NCBI RefSeq assembly: GCF_047495875.1
Contig: NC_092459.1
Coordinates: forward strand, 38,421,490-38,485,489
DNA from: Pithys albifrons albifrons
Lineage: Eukaryota; Chordata; Aves; Passeriformes; Thamnophilidae
Direction: 5' to 3'
DNA length: 64,000 bases
Below are positions 49,501 to 62,121 of this stretch, one piece after another (the stretch's first letter is position 1; the number at the start of each line of letters is the position of its first letter). The position numbers were made by a program, and so were the translations under genes. The notes beneath the pieces are model-generated. The model saw nothing but the letters and a program-made list of their open reading frames with translations, was not told the origin of the DNA and searched no databases.

Positions 49501-52500
49501 TTTTATCATGTGGTGTCACATATCACAGTCATCTCCCTCTAGTCCCTGATATTCATAGGCATATGTCTTATTTTTAGTATCAGCAACTGACACATGGTAG
49601 GACTAGAAAAATACTTTGGGTAGCTATCTTTTACTCACGTGTGACAATATCTAATTTTGTTTAATTCTTTTTCCTCTGTCACCCTCATTTCTGTCTCTTA
49701 CAGAAAGCACAGAATATTCATTTCTGCCTCCTATTAGGTTTGTGCAGACTTTGAGAAGGCATCTTTCTACTTCTGACCGTTATTAAACCTAACAGACCCA
49801 GGTAGAAAAGTAACTTTTCAAGCAACACTTTTCATTCTATTACTGCCTTTTCCCTGTCATTTTTCCCCTTGCTGACAGCCATTAAAAAGTATTCACTGAC
49901 TGATGTGGTGATGTTGGTCACATCTGGATCTATAGGTGACACTTTAGCCTGAGCAGGGAAGCAAATAGTCCATGGGGTTGGCAGATTAATTCTCTTAATG
50001 TCAGCATCCTCAAATTACAAGTGCTCTGTTTTGAGACAATGCTGTTGCTACACTGTGGCAGGGTTTTTTTTTTTTTCTTTCATTATCTTCATGCTTGTTG
50101 AGTAAGGATTAGGTAATTTTTTTCTTCTAAAGGCTCTCCAAGAGATTTGAAAGAAATAAAAAAAAAAAGGAGGGGAAATGCAAGATCCTCAAATGCTGAA
50201 CTATATGAATAAATTATGAGGCAGGGGCTATAGATCATGAGCTGTCTGAATCAGCTGCAACAGACAGATGTACTCCTTAGGTGAGACTATAGTGTTTTGT
50301 CAACATTGTTATGTTGGGAAAAAAGTCTGTAAATATAAAATCCCACTGCTTGATTGGTACAAGTTTGCAAAATCTCTAGAACAGATACAGCCATGCCAGC
50401 AAATGAGGGTTTTCTCAGCTTAGCCTGTGACCTGACAAAAGAAACCCGGCTTTGTGAGCAAAGCTCTCCTTTTGCCACATATAGCTAGGGAGTTCTGTCA
50501 GCATGTATGAAGATAGCATATAGTAAGAAAAATCTGTTTTGTATATATGGATATGTTAAAGAGCTTTCTAAAATTCACACAGAAGACATACACAGGGAGA
50601 ATGAAAAAAATTCAAAATTCATTAAGCACTGGAAATAAAGCATAAAGATTAAAAGAGGCCTTCCACCTCCTCTAATAATTGTCCTAAACATAATTCCATG
50701 ACCTCTGGCATCATCCACAGCACCTGTAATTGTACAGCAAAAGAAAGCAAGATAAGCTTGCTATTACTTTCTTCATATATTCTCCTGTTGTAACTTTGTG
50801 AAATAACAAGATGACTTGAATGCAGAGAATTTCACTGCAGTTATTTCAAAATTAAAGGTACTCACTAACTACCACACAGAAATTATATCCAAATTCATTT
50901 GCAGGGATTTAAATCTCCCATGTTTAAAATGACAGTTAAAGCCAGCTCAAGCTGAAAGCAGCCAACAGCCATTGAATGACTGTTCAATGCATATGGTGTA
51001 AAATTGCTTTAATTCAGTGTTGAACAATACCCAAATAAAAATATGCATGTTCTCCAATTTAATGAGTGACATTTTTACTGATGATATCACCATTAAATCT
51101 TATGTCCCCTTAGACAGGTCCTGCAGCAGCTGGCCTTTTGCCTAGTGAAATTGAGAGGCATCAAAGTTATAACAATTACAGCTATTTCCCTATTACTCTC
51201 TGTGGTTTTGCACAGACCAAGCATCACTGCCTTTATTGTCAATCTGTGAAAATTTAAGCCTTGCCCACATGAAGCATGTTAGTGGACAAGTATTGGTTTG
51301 TATTGTAGCTCCAGTCTAACAAACCCTGTTCCCAGCCAAATTCCAAAGGAGACAGCTATTTAAGTGAGGATTATGCATTTAAAAAGAAGTATATTTAATT
51401 ACTGGGCAGTCTGCCATACAATGAACAAATTTCCACTCCTGTACTTGTTCCCTGTGGCTGTGCTCAGAAACTGGGAATTGTAATATCTAGACTTCCCTAA
51501 TTTTACCAATGCTTCAAATAACTGACAGCTAAAGTTTCAGTTTCCATATAAGTGTCAAAAAATGCCTAAGTAACGTATCGGTGTAAACATAAACACGTGT
51601 TATCTATGCATTTAGTATCCTAATCCATAATAATGATTCCTTGTTACTTTGTAAGAATGTACAATTATGTTAAAATGTAAAATAAAATAAAATAACCACT
51701 CCACTATCCCATATCTACCAGTGGACTCTGAATCAGTATTAACTGGAATAAATGTACATTTTTCAATACAGCATACAGGTAGAAACAATGATTCTAACTT
51801 TTCTGCCTTTGCAGATAGTCCCCAGTATACCCAAAATGAAAATATTTATTTTTATACTAACGATTTAATCCTCTGATACAATATTTCCTAAACTTCTAAT
51901 CTAGTTGAAACAAATTCTTATTTCCACTGAATTTAATATACTTTCAAGCAAGTAGTATTTACAATCATCAAGACATATTTATTTAATGTTTTACTAGAAT
52001 TTAGAAGGTAAACAATACCTGAAAACCACTATTGTTTTTTTCATTCATTTATAGGCTTCTCTAGATTTTGAATTCTGGAACCATAGTGGCCTCTATTGTT
52101 GTCATATTAGAATAGCATGTATTACAAGTGTAAATAAACCACCTTTAGGCATTTTTCATTCGTTGAAAAGATATAGCAATAGTTCTTGTAAATCAACCCA
52201 TCACCCTGGCTCCAACATACAGAAAAACTTTTCAAGACTTTCCTGTGATAATAACATCCTGATGTATCCATCTAATATCAGATCAGTCACAGACATGCTG
52301 TTTGTTGTAAAGTGAAATTGGGCTCTGCTTTGAAAATTATGGAAGATGTAAAGTCCATAAAACTATCTCATTGTGCTGAGAATGCCAGAAAAGTGACCTG
52401 AACTAAATGCAGTTTTGTGAAGATGAAAGATGGAATTGCATGTAACTTTACCCATCAAGAAACTTTGATTAGATTGTAGCTTTAATTTAGGCTTGTCCAG

Positions 52501-53984
52501 TGTTAAAAATATCTCCACTAATAGAAAAATGGATACTTTTTCTCAAATTACAATTTAGCCAAACTTAAATTATAGATATAAATCGGCTTTTGAGACTACA
52601 CCTCTGTGTCCACTGGCTGTTGAAGAATCCCAGACAGTTTCTTTAGATAATGTATCTACTTTCTAGGTGAAGAAAATTAGACAAGATGGATATTACTCTA
52701 AAAGATTAAATATTATTTCAGTTTGCTAAGAACAAGCAGAATAATTACTCCAGAAAAAAATGTCCAAATGCAATTTATGTCAACATTTTGTATAGCAGAA
52801 TGAGTTTTCATTGTGAGAAAGTTAAGTACCAATTAATCAGTTTTTGCCCAACACTGTCAGGGGAGAATTAAAATGATGCATTGAATTTCAGTTCTGTGAA
52901 GTCTGATAGTAAATATTCCATGGAGAATAGACTAAAATGGAACTCCCATTTCCTTTCCCCTCAGGGTGCATGACTGATCTGCCTTATTCCCACTACTACC
53001 AAGTGATTTATATTTCTCATGCTTAATATCATATGACAAAATTGTTTTCTTTCCCAATTTTTGATCAAAAAATAATCCCCATTATTATATTGCTGAACCT
53101 ATAAAAAAGAAGCAGTCTTTTGCAGAAAAGAGTGGGACAATATGTTTAAGATTTCGTTATATAGCATCAAATATTCCTAATATTTGGGGAAGAATTAATA
53201 TGAAATATTATAATAAAGGTCTTAGTAATCATATTTGCAATAACGTATGCATATATTTGTTGATTGACATTTGGAAAAGGTATTGAAACAATTATTTGTT
53301 GATATTGTGATCTTTAAAAATTGTTACAATGGCCTTTTTTCATTCACAGCAAAGGACATGATGAATGAAGCTTGAGTAATATGAACATACAACTCAGAAA
53401 GGAGGCTAGACTAGCACAAAGTAATCAAAGATGTTGAGAGATCACTGTTCGTATCTTTGGTGACTTTGCAGCAAATGGATATGATGCATACACTCTAAGT
53501 AGGCAACTTGATTCATGATCTGAGTAGATAATTCTCCCAATCTCATATTCTATGTGGCTGAAACAAGATTAATTTTATGTTAATTTCAGACTGCAAACTT
53601 TCCCAGTTTCTAATTCCTTGACTTCTTTAATCAGCCAAAAATAATAATCAGATAGAAAAGAGAACAAAACATACATGTATGAGGTACTTCACTTTCATAG
53701 ATATTTGTTCCCTTTCAGGTATCAGCAAAGAAAAAAATAAAGTAGCTTCTAAAGGTAAAACTAACACAAAATGCAAGACAGTAGTAGTGCTTTATGCCTT
53801 CTGTCATTACCTTGCTACTCATTCTGAAGATACTTATCATGAAGAAAGATGATATTAGCAGTTAGATAACTCACTAGAAACACTTATTAAATAATTAACA
53901 TTACTGAAAAAAGCAGTAGTGCTGTCCCCTAAGAAGTTACTTTTTCCTTGCCCTTTCAAGAGCAGATTTGACAGATGGGACAGA
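43573..53984. other. AT-rich unique DNA
   Basis: About 10 kb without a recognised gene. The longest frame is 123 codons on the minus strand at 46210-46581, with an overlapping 79-codon plus frame. Its product is rich in L, S and C but has no signal peptide or domain I recognise. A short stretch at 45385-45430 ('acccaaaactgaggacaat') resembles an old CR1 antisense phrase but is too short to call. T- and A-runs lie near 45780-45790, 50064-50075 and 50157-50168. Confidence 0.5.
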
Positions 53985-54345
53985 ACTATAGAACATCCCA
54001 AGCAGAAAGCAACCTGAAGAGATCATCTGGTCCAAGTTTTTGTGGGGAAGGGAACCTGGATGAAATTAGCTAGCACCCTGTCCAGTTGCATCTTGACAAC
54101 CTCCAGTGACAGAGTCTCTACCACATACCTGGGGAGGTTGTTCCATTGAATGATTGGTTTTGCTGTAAACATTTTCTTTCTTATATCATGATAAAACCTC
54201 TCCTGGTATTACTTGTATTGAATCTCTATCCACTTTGCAGCATCCCTTTAAGGACTGGAATACCATGATGATGTCCTCCACCAGGCCTTCTCTTCTCTGA
54301 GGTAAAAAAGGTCTAATTCTTCAGTCTTTTCTAATAGGACAGCCT
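53985..54345 (-). mobile_element. Old CR1 LINE remnant (minus strand)
   Basis: On the plus strand 'agagatcatctggtccaa', 'accctgtccagttgcatctt', 'gacaacctccag' and 'gaggttgttccattgaatg' match the reverse complement of an older CR1 tail. 'cctctcctggtattacttgt' and 'ccaccaggccttctcttctctgagg' extend it to about 54345. Diverged, with no open frame. Confidence 0.85.
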
Positions 54346-55489
54346 CAGAAAAAAACATTGATCACCACGAAATCACCAAGAAATATTACCTTATTAAAAA
54401 CTGAAAATAGGTAGTAAGAGACAGGGAAAATGTAAATCTGTAGGTTACACAGAACATTACAATAAAGATTATTGTACAAGCACCTACATCTTTAAAATGT
54501 CTGTAGGGTATGCTGAACATTTTTTGAAGATATAGCATTTTTTCCTCTTATAACACAAAGAAGTACTACAAAGAAGACCTGATTTTAAATACTTAAAGGA
54601 TTTTTTTACGTTTTTCTTTAATTTAGTTGAAAAAGATATTTCAAAGACAGGATTTAGTAAGAGGACTTTTTTTACTTAGGTTGTTCAGATTCAGATGCCT
54701 GGTGGTATTAATTTCACTTAAAAGAATTAAATAAACTTTTTTTTTCTTTTTAATCCATCTTTAAACTTCTCCTAAGTCTGCGTTTTTTTACACAAAGCAT
54801 CTGCACAACTCTCATTTCCCCCAGTCTTCATTTGGAGTAGGAAGGTAGAGTTAAGTTCAAATGCAACTTTATGCTTTCGATGTTCAGATGCTGCTAGGGC
54901 TTGCCCATCTTTCTCAGAAACTCATAGTACCCTTGGGGTTCTGTTTGCCATTCTAATGGCAGAATTAGGAGAAGACAGATGGTAAGAAAAAGAATTAAAG
55001 TTGGAAGCAGCTGTTATGAAATCTGCTTCAAGAATACAATTGCTTATATAGACTTATTCAGACAAAGTGAAGAAAGGAAAACATATTTTTCACCTTGGCA
55101 TACCAGCTGGTGTCGCTGCTATAGTCTATGTAACTGTATTGCTTAGGAAAACATGTATTAGGAATTGAATCATCAATGTCAACATAAAAAGGACACAAAT
55201 ACAAATTAATATGTCTCTCAGTCATCTTGAAGCAATTGGATTTATGTAGGTGAAACATAATATAACTACAAAAGTAAGTTTCAACTTAACTCAAGACGTT
55301 TAACCCTTGAGCATGTTCACTGGAATGCTGTCTTAGTGTTGCTGAGGAAGGTCTGGAAGCTCCATCTGAGAGGGCTGGCCACTGACAGCCAAAGCACGTA
55401 AAACCAGCACTTGTGGCTCACTTTTGCTTGAGACCTGCTACTTGGCCATGTGGAAGCTGGACTTGCACAAGATTCTCTGGTGATAGCTA
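54346..55489. other. AT-rich unique DNA
   Basis: No gene recognised. Slightly higher GC appears near 55320-55470. Confidence 0.45.
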
Positions 55490-55990
55490 TTTTTCTCTTC
55501 TTTTCCTTTCTTTACTTCTCCCTCTTCTTCTTCACTTAATCTCTTTTCTTAATATTTTGGGTAACTTGGGACTGAATGGGTTGGATTTTGCTATGTTGTG
55601 TGGGTTAGCACGTGCAAAGTAATAACTTTGTGGAATACTCTATTTTGATTGTGTGTTACTCTTTTAAACTTTTGCCAAGATTTCTTATTTTCTCCCTGTC
55701 AGAGACCGGATTCATATCTCACTGGATTGTTTAACTGGGTCAAATCAATGACCTCTTTCTTTACTCTTTCTCTCTTCTTCGCTTTCTTTACTCCTGTTTC
55801 TTCTCTTACTCTCTCTTCCTTTCCATACACTTTCTTAATAACTTATGAATATCTTAAAACAGATGGGTTGCATTTTACTTAGCTGGCATAGATTGGTGTG
55901 TGTTGGGTGCTCTGTAAAATGTTTCTTGTCCTTGGTTGTATGTTACTTCTGTGAAACTTTTGCCAAAATGCCTATTTTCTGACTAAATTA
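55490..55990 (+). repeat. Imperfect tandem duplication, period about 288 bp
   Basis: A pyrimidine-rich block containing TTTCTTTACT and CTTCTTC, then TTCTTAATA, GGGTTG-ATTTT and finally AAACTTTTGCCAA-AT--C-TATTTTCT, occurs twice. The GGGTTG motif lies at 55578 and 55865, and AAACTTTTGCCA at 55666 and 55954. The copies are diverged with indels, so the duplication is old. Confidence 0.75.
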
Positions 55991-55994
55991 AAAG

Positions 55995-56335
55995 AAGTCT
56001 CTCCGGAAATGCAGGTAGCATGTTCTCTTTATGCGATTTCAAGATATTAAGAACCAAAAGCTCTGCAAGAGTTCAGCAGGAACCCTCAGAGTCTTAAATA
56101 CTAAGTAAAACACCTGGGCAGGATGTGGCTTAGACCTGTGGCTTTACATTCTCTTATTTTCAAAGTTTTCAGTAAAAGTGTCTCCTGAGAAAAGTGTGCT
56201 GCACCTTCTCTTTACGCTGCCTCAAGCTATTAAAAAACAGAGGGCTCTTCTAAGGATTTAGCAGATGAATTTTTGGAGCCTAGGACATTTTTAAAGTAAA
56301 CCTCCTGGCTGTGCTTGTAGCTCCAGGGCTGGAGT
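55995..56335 (+). repeat. Second imperfect tandem duplication, period about 183 bp
   Basis: Directly after the first duplication another pair is seen. 'agtctctccggaaatgcagg' (about 55996) corresponds to 'gtgtctcctgagaaaag' (about 56179), and TCTCTTTA-GC recurs at 56024 and 56207. 'tcaagatattaa' corresponds to 'tcaagctattaa', and 'gtaaaacacctgggc' to 'gtaaacctcctggc'. Identity looks moderate. Confidence 0.7.
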
Positions 56336-57891
56336 CTTACATGGTGGTGAACAACAAAATAAGTATTGTCTCTATCAGATGAAGCCACGTTTCCCAAACG
56401 CTGTCCTAGAGTGATCCAATCACTTTTCTGTTTTATGTCATGCATCAGCATGAACAATAGAGCTACGGCAATCTGTAGTAATGCTGTTAGTGACATCTCA
56501 TGCAGAAAAGTACTTCAGCTTGCACAGATGCTACCGAAATTATATATACAGTCATAGAACCCTGGCCATTGGTAAGATCTGGCTTGTGGACCACCAGCTG
56601 GACCATTCTTATTTACCTGGACATTATCAAAATGTGCATTCCCTGAACTAATTGGCAATATAAAACTTCACACATGACACAGTCAGTTTATCACAGGTAT
56701 GATGGGTAACAGATGTTATAGGGATGAGATAGAGCTGTCTAAACAGAACAGCATCATGTGAGATGTCCCGGCATATCTTACCTGGGTTTCATCTGCTATT
56801 CCAGATGACTGCACATCTTTCACCAGTCCTGTGTCATATCCACCAGCATCATGCAGTTGAGTCAGACAGCCAAGAGCAACTAAAATGACAGCAAGTTACT
56901 GTTGTGGAATTGAGAGCTACATTACTGTCCTGTAACTAATCTTGAGTGTCACGTGCCACTAGAAAAATCTCCAAGACACACTCTAGTGCATTAAATTTTG
57001 CCAAGAAGAGTCCTGGGTATGAATGCTAACAGGCATGGAATACATCCATAGTGGTATCTAACTCTTCTGGCCCTCAAAAATAGAGCTGTCACAATGAAAC
57101 CACTAGGTTGGCTTTGTCTCAGTATGCTTTGGGAAGATACTGAAACAGGCTAAAAGCATGCAAGGAGCACTCAGAGCATTTAGTAGTGAGCATTTAGGGG
57201 ATCATATTTCATTGCCCAGGAATGATGCTTATTATATACTCATTTGTGAGCTACTGATCTACTCTATTTCTAAGATAGGCAGGTGGAGAGAGTTAAATAT
57301 CTCTAATGAGACTTTCCATAGGTGCCTATGGAAATTTTAGTATTTTCCTCTTTAGTAACCAGAAAAAGCCTCCCAAATCTATGACTCATATAAACAAGGA
57401 TTATCATCAGAGATTCTGAGCATCAAAACATCCAGCTGAAACAAAACCAAGCACAGAGTAAGGGTAAGCAGAAGGTGAGTGCCTGCTTCATAATGGATGC
57501 TTTAACAAGGACCTTTTCCAGTAAAAAGAGATGATAAGTAAAGGAGCATGAAATAACAAGACCTCAGAGAAACAGAAACCCAGTAGGTAAGGGATAACAG
57601 AAAATATCAAAGACCAAAAATCTCCAATCACTTAGAAATGGGCTAGTAAGAAACTATACGTACAGCTTTGGGAAAGTCTTATCTGGACTTTGTAACTGAC
57701 AAGAGGTGGGAAATGAGTTAAAAATATGGATTTGGGATATTGGAGGGGGTTCTGTGGAACTACACAAAACTCACAAAAGAAAGTACTGGGGAGGGACATC
57801 AGAAAGGAACAAGGCTGTGTGTGTGTATGTACAAGCAAACACCAAGCTGGACCAGCTGGTCAGCAGAAGGCCATGGGGGCTTCCTGACAGA
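56336..57891. other. Unique DNA
   Basis: No gene or repeat family recognised. Short frames only (88 codons minus at 56230-56496, 60 codons plus at 57158-57340). Confidence 0.45.
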
Positions 57892-57897
57892 GGTATC
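57892..57897. repeat. Probable target-site duplication GGTATC (left copy)
   Basis: Matches GCTATC at 58286-58291 with one mismatch, directly outside the LTR ends. Confidence 0.55.
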
Positions 57898-58285
57898 TGT
57901 GAAGGTCAAAATAAAACTAAATGATTCCAGTTATGGGGACGAAAGCTGGAATACTTTATTGAACACTGGACACACAATTTAAGATTTCAGTGAAACATGG
58001 TAATAGGGAGGAGGGCTTATGTTAACAATACTTTTGCTAAGTTGCAAAACCAGCCACTGATTGTTATCTCAGGGAAAGAGAGCAAGGGGTTACAGCATTG
58101 TCTGATAACATTCATCCCAGATTCTTTCTTATCTTAAAACACGATACAGCTTATATACTCAAGTAGAGCAAAACCAGACCTCTGGCTTTGGTGATGGAAT
58201 TTTCTTCAGCTTTGCTGACCAAGGCTCATTGTTTAAGGCTATTAGTTTCTTGCCGTTGGAAGCTATAGTTTTTTATATCCTGACA
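57898..58285 (-). mobile_element. Solo LTR (388 bp), minus strand
   Basis: Read on the minus strand, the element starts TGTCAGGATATAAAA (plus right edge 58285) and ends with the complement of TGTGAAGGTCAAA (plus left edge 57898), so the ends are TG...CA with a short inverted repeat. In the same orientation a TATA box (GAGTATATAAGC, about 58151-58162) is followed 190 bp later by a poly(A) signal AATAAAG (plus TTTATT at 57955-57960) and a U5 of about 57 bp. That is the normal U3-R-U5 order. A 6-bp flanking duplication with one mismatch suggests a class II-type integration. No internal retroviral genes are next to it. It shows no clear similarity to the other LTRs here. Confidence 0.75.
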
Positions 58286-58291
58286 GCTATC
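58286..58291. repeat. Probable target-site duplication GCTATC (right copy)
   Basis: Partner of GGTATC at 57892-57897, one mismatch. Confidence 0.55.
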
Positions 58292-61200
58292 AGTCGGGTG
58301 GAAGGTTTCCATGCTGGTATTTGGGATATCCTGCAAATGTGAAGTACCTGTGTAATAAATGTCCAGTGGCAACAAGGACCAGACTGGCCTGGCAGGCAAA
58401 TAGGGGACCTATGGGATAGGCAAGAGGTATCCAGATAAAGAATTGGGTGGACAGAGGGGCCATGCTGGTGTTTAGGCAATCCAGAAATACATCTGTGCTC
58501 GTGAACTTAGTGAGTGTCATGTGCATACTGCCACTAGGGAGCTCCAGCACTAGTATGTCCTACACTTAGACAAACACCTCGTCTATAGGCAGCCTTGTCC
58601 ATATCCTGTGTGTGTCTGTGTGCCTGCATCTCTGGAACATGCATTTATCTTTCCTGCACTCTGAAGCCAAACAATTCAGCCTGGGACTGAGCCCCCCAGA
58701 TATCTGAGCTCCTGTGTTGGGCAGGAGAAAAACTTGGTCTTGGAGTTGCTGGAGTCGACCGCCACTTATAGCATCCCTTAATATACAGAGTCCCAAAAAC
58801 CTTCTTTGTGATTTGAAAGAGCTCGAAGCATTTAACTTGAAATGTTAGCTCCTATACCATAAGATGGGTAAGAACAAGCTGCAAAACCTTATGGAGACAC
58901 ACAGTAGAGGGAGTGAGGTGGTCAATTCAGTAGATCATTTTGCAGTGTCTCATCAGAAAATGAGAGTTCTTAACAATTTAAAAGCTTCAGTTTGGGTTTT
59001 CTTTTTTTGGTTTGGTTTGCTTTTTCCCTGTGGATGACTAGTAAAATAGAGGTTGAAGCCAGAGCTTGACAGGTCATACAAAATTCAATGTCCTCCATAA
59101 CCTGAGCTAGCTGCAAATCTCCTGCTCTCAAGGAAACAGAGATTGAAGCCTAATTTAAATAAAATATGAATACATCTGTTTTCATTAAATTATTTCCCTT
59201 AATTCAATAAATCCTCTCACCTTTTGTCATACTGTTCCAAGGTATTTGCAAGCAATATCAGGCTGCACTGTGCTAATCTAAAAAAATAGCAAAATAATTT
59301 ATACTCCCCTCTTGTAAGTTGTCTAATCTAAGGGGAGATTTGTCAGTCTTGTCTTGAACTCAGATGTTCAATTTATCTTTTTTGAACAAAACTAACTAGA
59401 CAATATCATACCATTATAGTGACTTTTTCCTTCTATAATCTAAATACCGCTTCTAACACAATTTAGATTTTAATTGGTTATTTTTTTGGTTGCAGACACT
59501 CTTAGTTACCAATGTATGAGCCTGATCTACTCTTTATACCCTAACAAATGTTATGCATGCTAAAGCACATCATCTACACCCTGTTGTACAACTTTTCATC
59601 CAAATCCTTCAAACATATTTTAACACTAATACTTAAAAAGATATGCAGCGAGGTCTGAATCCTTTGTGGCTGAGAAGCAGATTCAATGGGATTTTCAACT
59701 CCCTGGGAAAATCCTTTAAATATCCTCTAATCACTAATGAAGGAAGCAACCCGCAACAGTCCACTATTTGCCAAGGCCCCACCTTTGGGGCTGTGGCTTG
59801 GGTAGGTAAAAATATGTGCTTGCAGACTTGGCTCAGGTACATGACCTCCAGAGTGGGGAAGGGAATTAGAAATACTCAGCACACCTCACTCTTAGCAGCT
59901 AGGACTCAGGTTCTTTCTGGAGGTCAGACAATGTGCACTAAGCCTTGCTGAGAATCATTTGGAGTTAATCTTTATTGACTCAAGTCCCTGAGACCACTTA
60001 AAGCAAAACTATTTTAAGCCGTCATCAAACCTCAGAGGAGGGGAAAGATGACAGATGCAGCAACGCTAAAGTACAAAAGCATTGGATAGTGCTGAAAGGA
60101 CTAAAGACTCAGAAAATGGTAAAGAAACTCTTATTTTATTTATCTAGTTAAATGAATTAAAATTTTTGAAGAGACTATTTTTGCATTCGCCCTTATGTAG
60201 AGGTTAGAAGGATGTCAGAACTGGAACCACAGAGCACCACATAATAGCTACAGGTACAGTGAAAAAAAAAATTTTCTTCAGAATTAATTGCACTTTCATT
60301 CTAAAAGAACTTAGATTGCCTGAAATTCCAACAATGGCATAAAATTATCTCTAGGCAATCCCATTTTTTCCTAAGAAAACTGACACTATAGCAAAAATGT
60401 TAGCATAGCAAACTGGAAGAAAACGCTCCCTAAACATGATGCATTACCATTTTCAGACAATTTTTAAAAAGCTGTTCATCTTCTGTCTAGATATTAATAT
60501 GACATGGACATAAAATTTTGAAATATAATTTTACTCTTTATTAACCTACAGTAATTGTTCCCTAGGGCATATTTTAGTGCTCTAGCATAATTTAATAGTG
60601 AAAGAAAAACTAAATAGAATTAAGTTTAATGTGTTCTTCTGTTTACTAAACTTGCTTTGATTTGGATAATTTATTTTAATTGCAGTTTAAATGGTGACAA
60701 TTATATGATTTTCAATATTCAATATGTGATTTAGACTATTTGCAATAGGATTTTTGAACAGTAACACCATCTGATTAATCTATTTAACAATCATCATGTG
60801 ATGAGCATTTTACAGCATATGCCAATAATTCATAAGATTTATGGTGCTCTTCATGAAGAATAAAACTGACATACAATTTTCATTTTTGATTCAGTGTTTA
60901 TTTTTGTACTATATATAAAGGAAGAAAAATGATCATATCTTGTGATGTTAAAATATTCAGAAAGAAAGAAACAAATTATAATGTTAATAATTTCAAGTAG
61001 AAATTATGGATAAGGGAGCCAATATTGGTGGAAAAAAAATTGATACAAAACTCCTCACTGTAGTTTATCTCATGTGATGTTCAGAAAAATTGCTTTTATT
61101 CACAAAAGCATGGCATTTTTCAACTGTATGGCAGCCTGTCCAAACCCCCTTCTTATATATTAACCTTGACTTCAATGCAGCATTCCCAGGAACCCTGCAT

Positions 61201-61879
61201 ATGTTCTGATCTCTGAGTCATTGGAGTTTCTCCAAGTCCAACTTTGGAGACTTGGACTCCTGACTCCAGGGAGACCAAGAAGTGGTACTGAAGTGACAAA
61301 CATGTCAAAATGTCCCCTGATCTTGGGCAGCACATCCAAACTTGTGAGAATACCATCATCTCACAGCCATCACCATTTAACAGCCTCTCCTATTAGTATG
61401 TATTTTCAGTGGTAATTCTTAAGAAGGAATTCACAAATTAGTGACCTAAGGTGTTGAGGCACAGAACCGTCTCATTCATCCCTGCTACAGGGGCAGGAGC
61501 CTTCAAAAGGAAGACAAAACAGGTAGTTCTGGGCAATAATAGCTACACTGGAGCAGCCAAGTCTGCTTGCAGTTCTAGGCAGATACCTTGGAACACGATG
61601 TTGTTGAACAGCAGAGTCCACCTGACTACCAGAAATGTATACTACAGATGATCTGAAGCATCATCAGCAATGGTAGTTAAGATCATAAGATCCTTGAGGA
61701 AAGGGATGTTCTTCAATACATACAAAAATATTTTTCCCTTCTTCCACCCCACAAACCAAACCAAACCAAACCAAACAACACAACATCAGCAGGAAATCAG
61801 AGAACCAGCTGCAAAGAGAAGAAATCTCTCTACAGATCTCTCCACTCTCTTGACCAGTGATAGGAGCTGAGGAAATGAC
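58292..61879. other. Unique DNA, GC slightly higher at 58.3-58.8 kb
   Basis: No gene recognised. Two similar phrases ('catgctggtatttgggat' and 'catgctggtgtttaggca') lie near 58310 and 58462 and may mark an old duplication. A 102-codon plus frame at 59643-59951 has no domain and overlaps a minus-strand frame. A T/G-rich tract lies at 58994-59025. A (CCAAA)n tract lies at 61753-61782. An 8-bp stem hairpin (TCCAAGTC/GACTTGGA) is present near 61232-61257. Confidence 0.45.
61753..61782. repeat. (CCAAA)n microsatellite
   Basis: Short run of CCAAA units after a C-rich patch. Confidence 0.85.
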
Positions 61880-62121
61880 GTGAAGCTGAGCCAGGGAATG
61901 TTTAAGTTAGATATGCGGAATCACCCAGATTTCACAGATTCCCTGAAATTCCCTAGGGAAGTGGTCACAGCACCAAGCCTGACTAAATTCAAGAAGTATT
62001 TGGACAATGCTCTCAGATGGTACATTGCATGATTCTTAAGGCTGTCCTGCACAGGACCAGGAGTTGGTTGCAATGATCCTGATAGGTTGCTTTCAATTCA
62101 GCATATTCTATGCCTCTATGA
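61880..62121 (+). mobile_element. CR1 LINE, short 3' tail
   Basis: Sense-strand CR1 end. The family phrases 'gggaagtggtcacagcacca' and 'agcctgact' are followed by 'tttggacaatgctctcaga', 'aggaccaggagttggttgca' and the 3' end 'catattctatgcctctatg'. About 240 bp remain. The phrase 'tggtcacagcaccaagcctg' marks a different CR1 subfamily from the copies at 1.7 and 35.2 kb. Confidence 0.88.
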
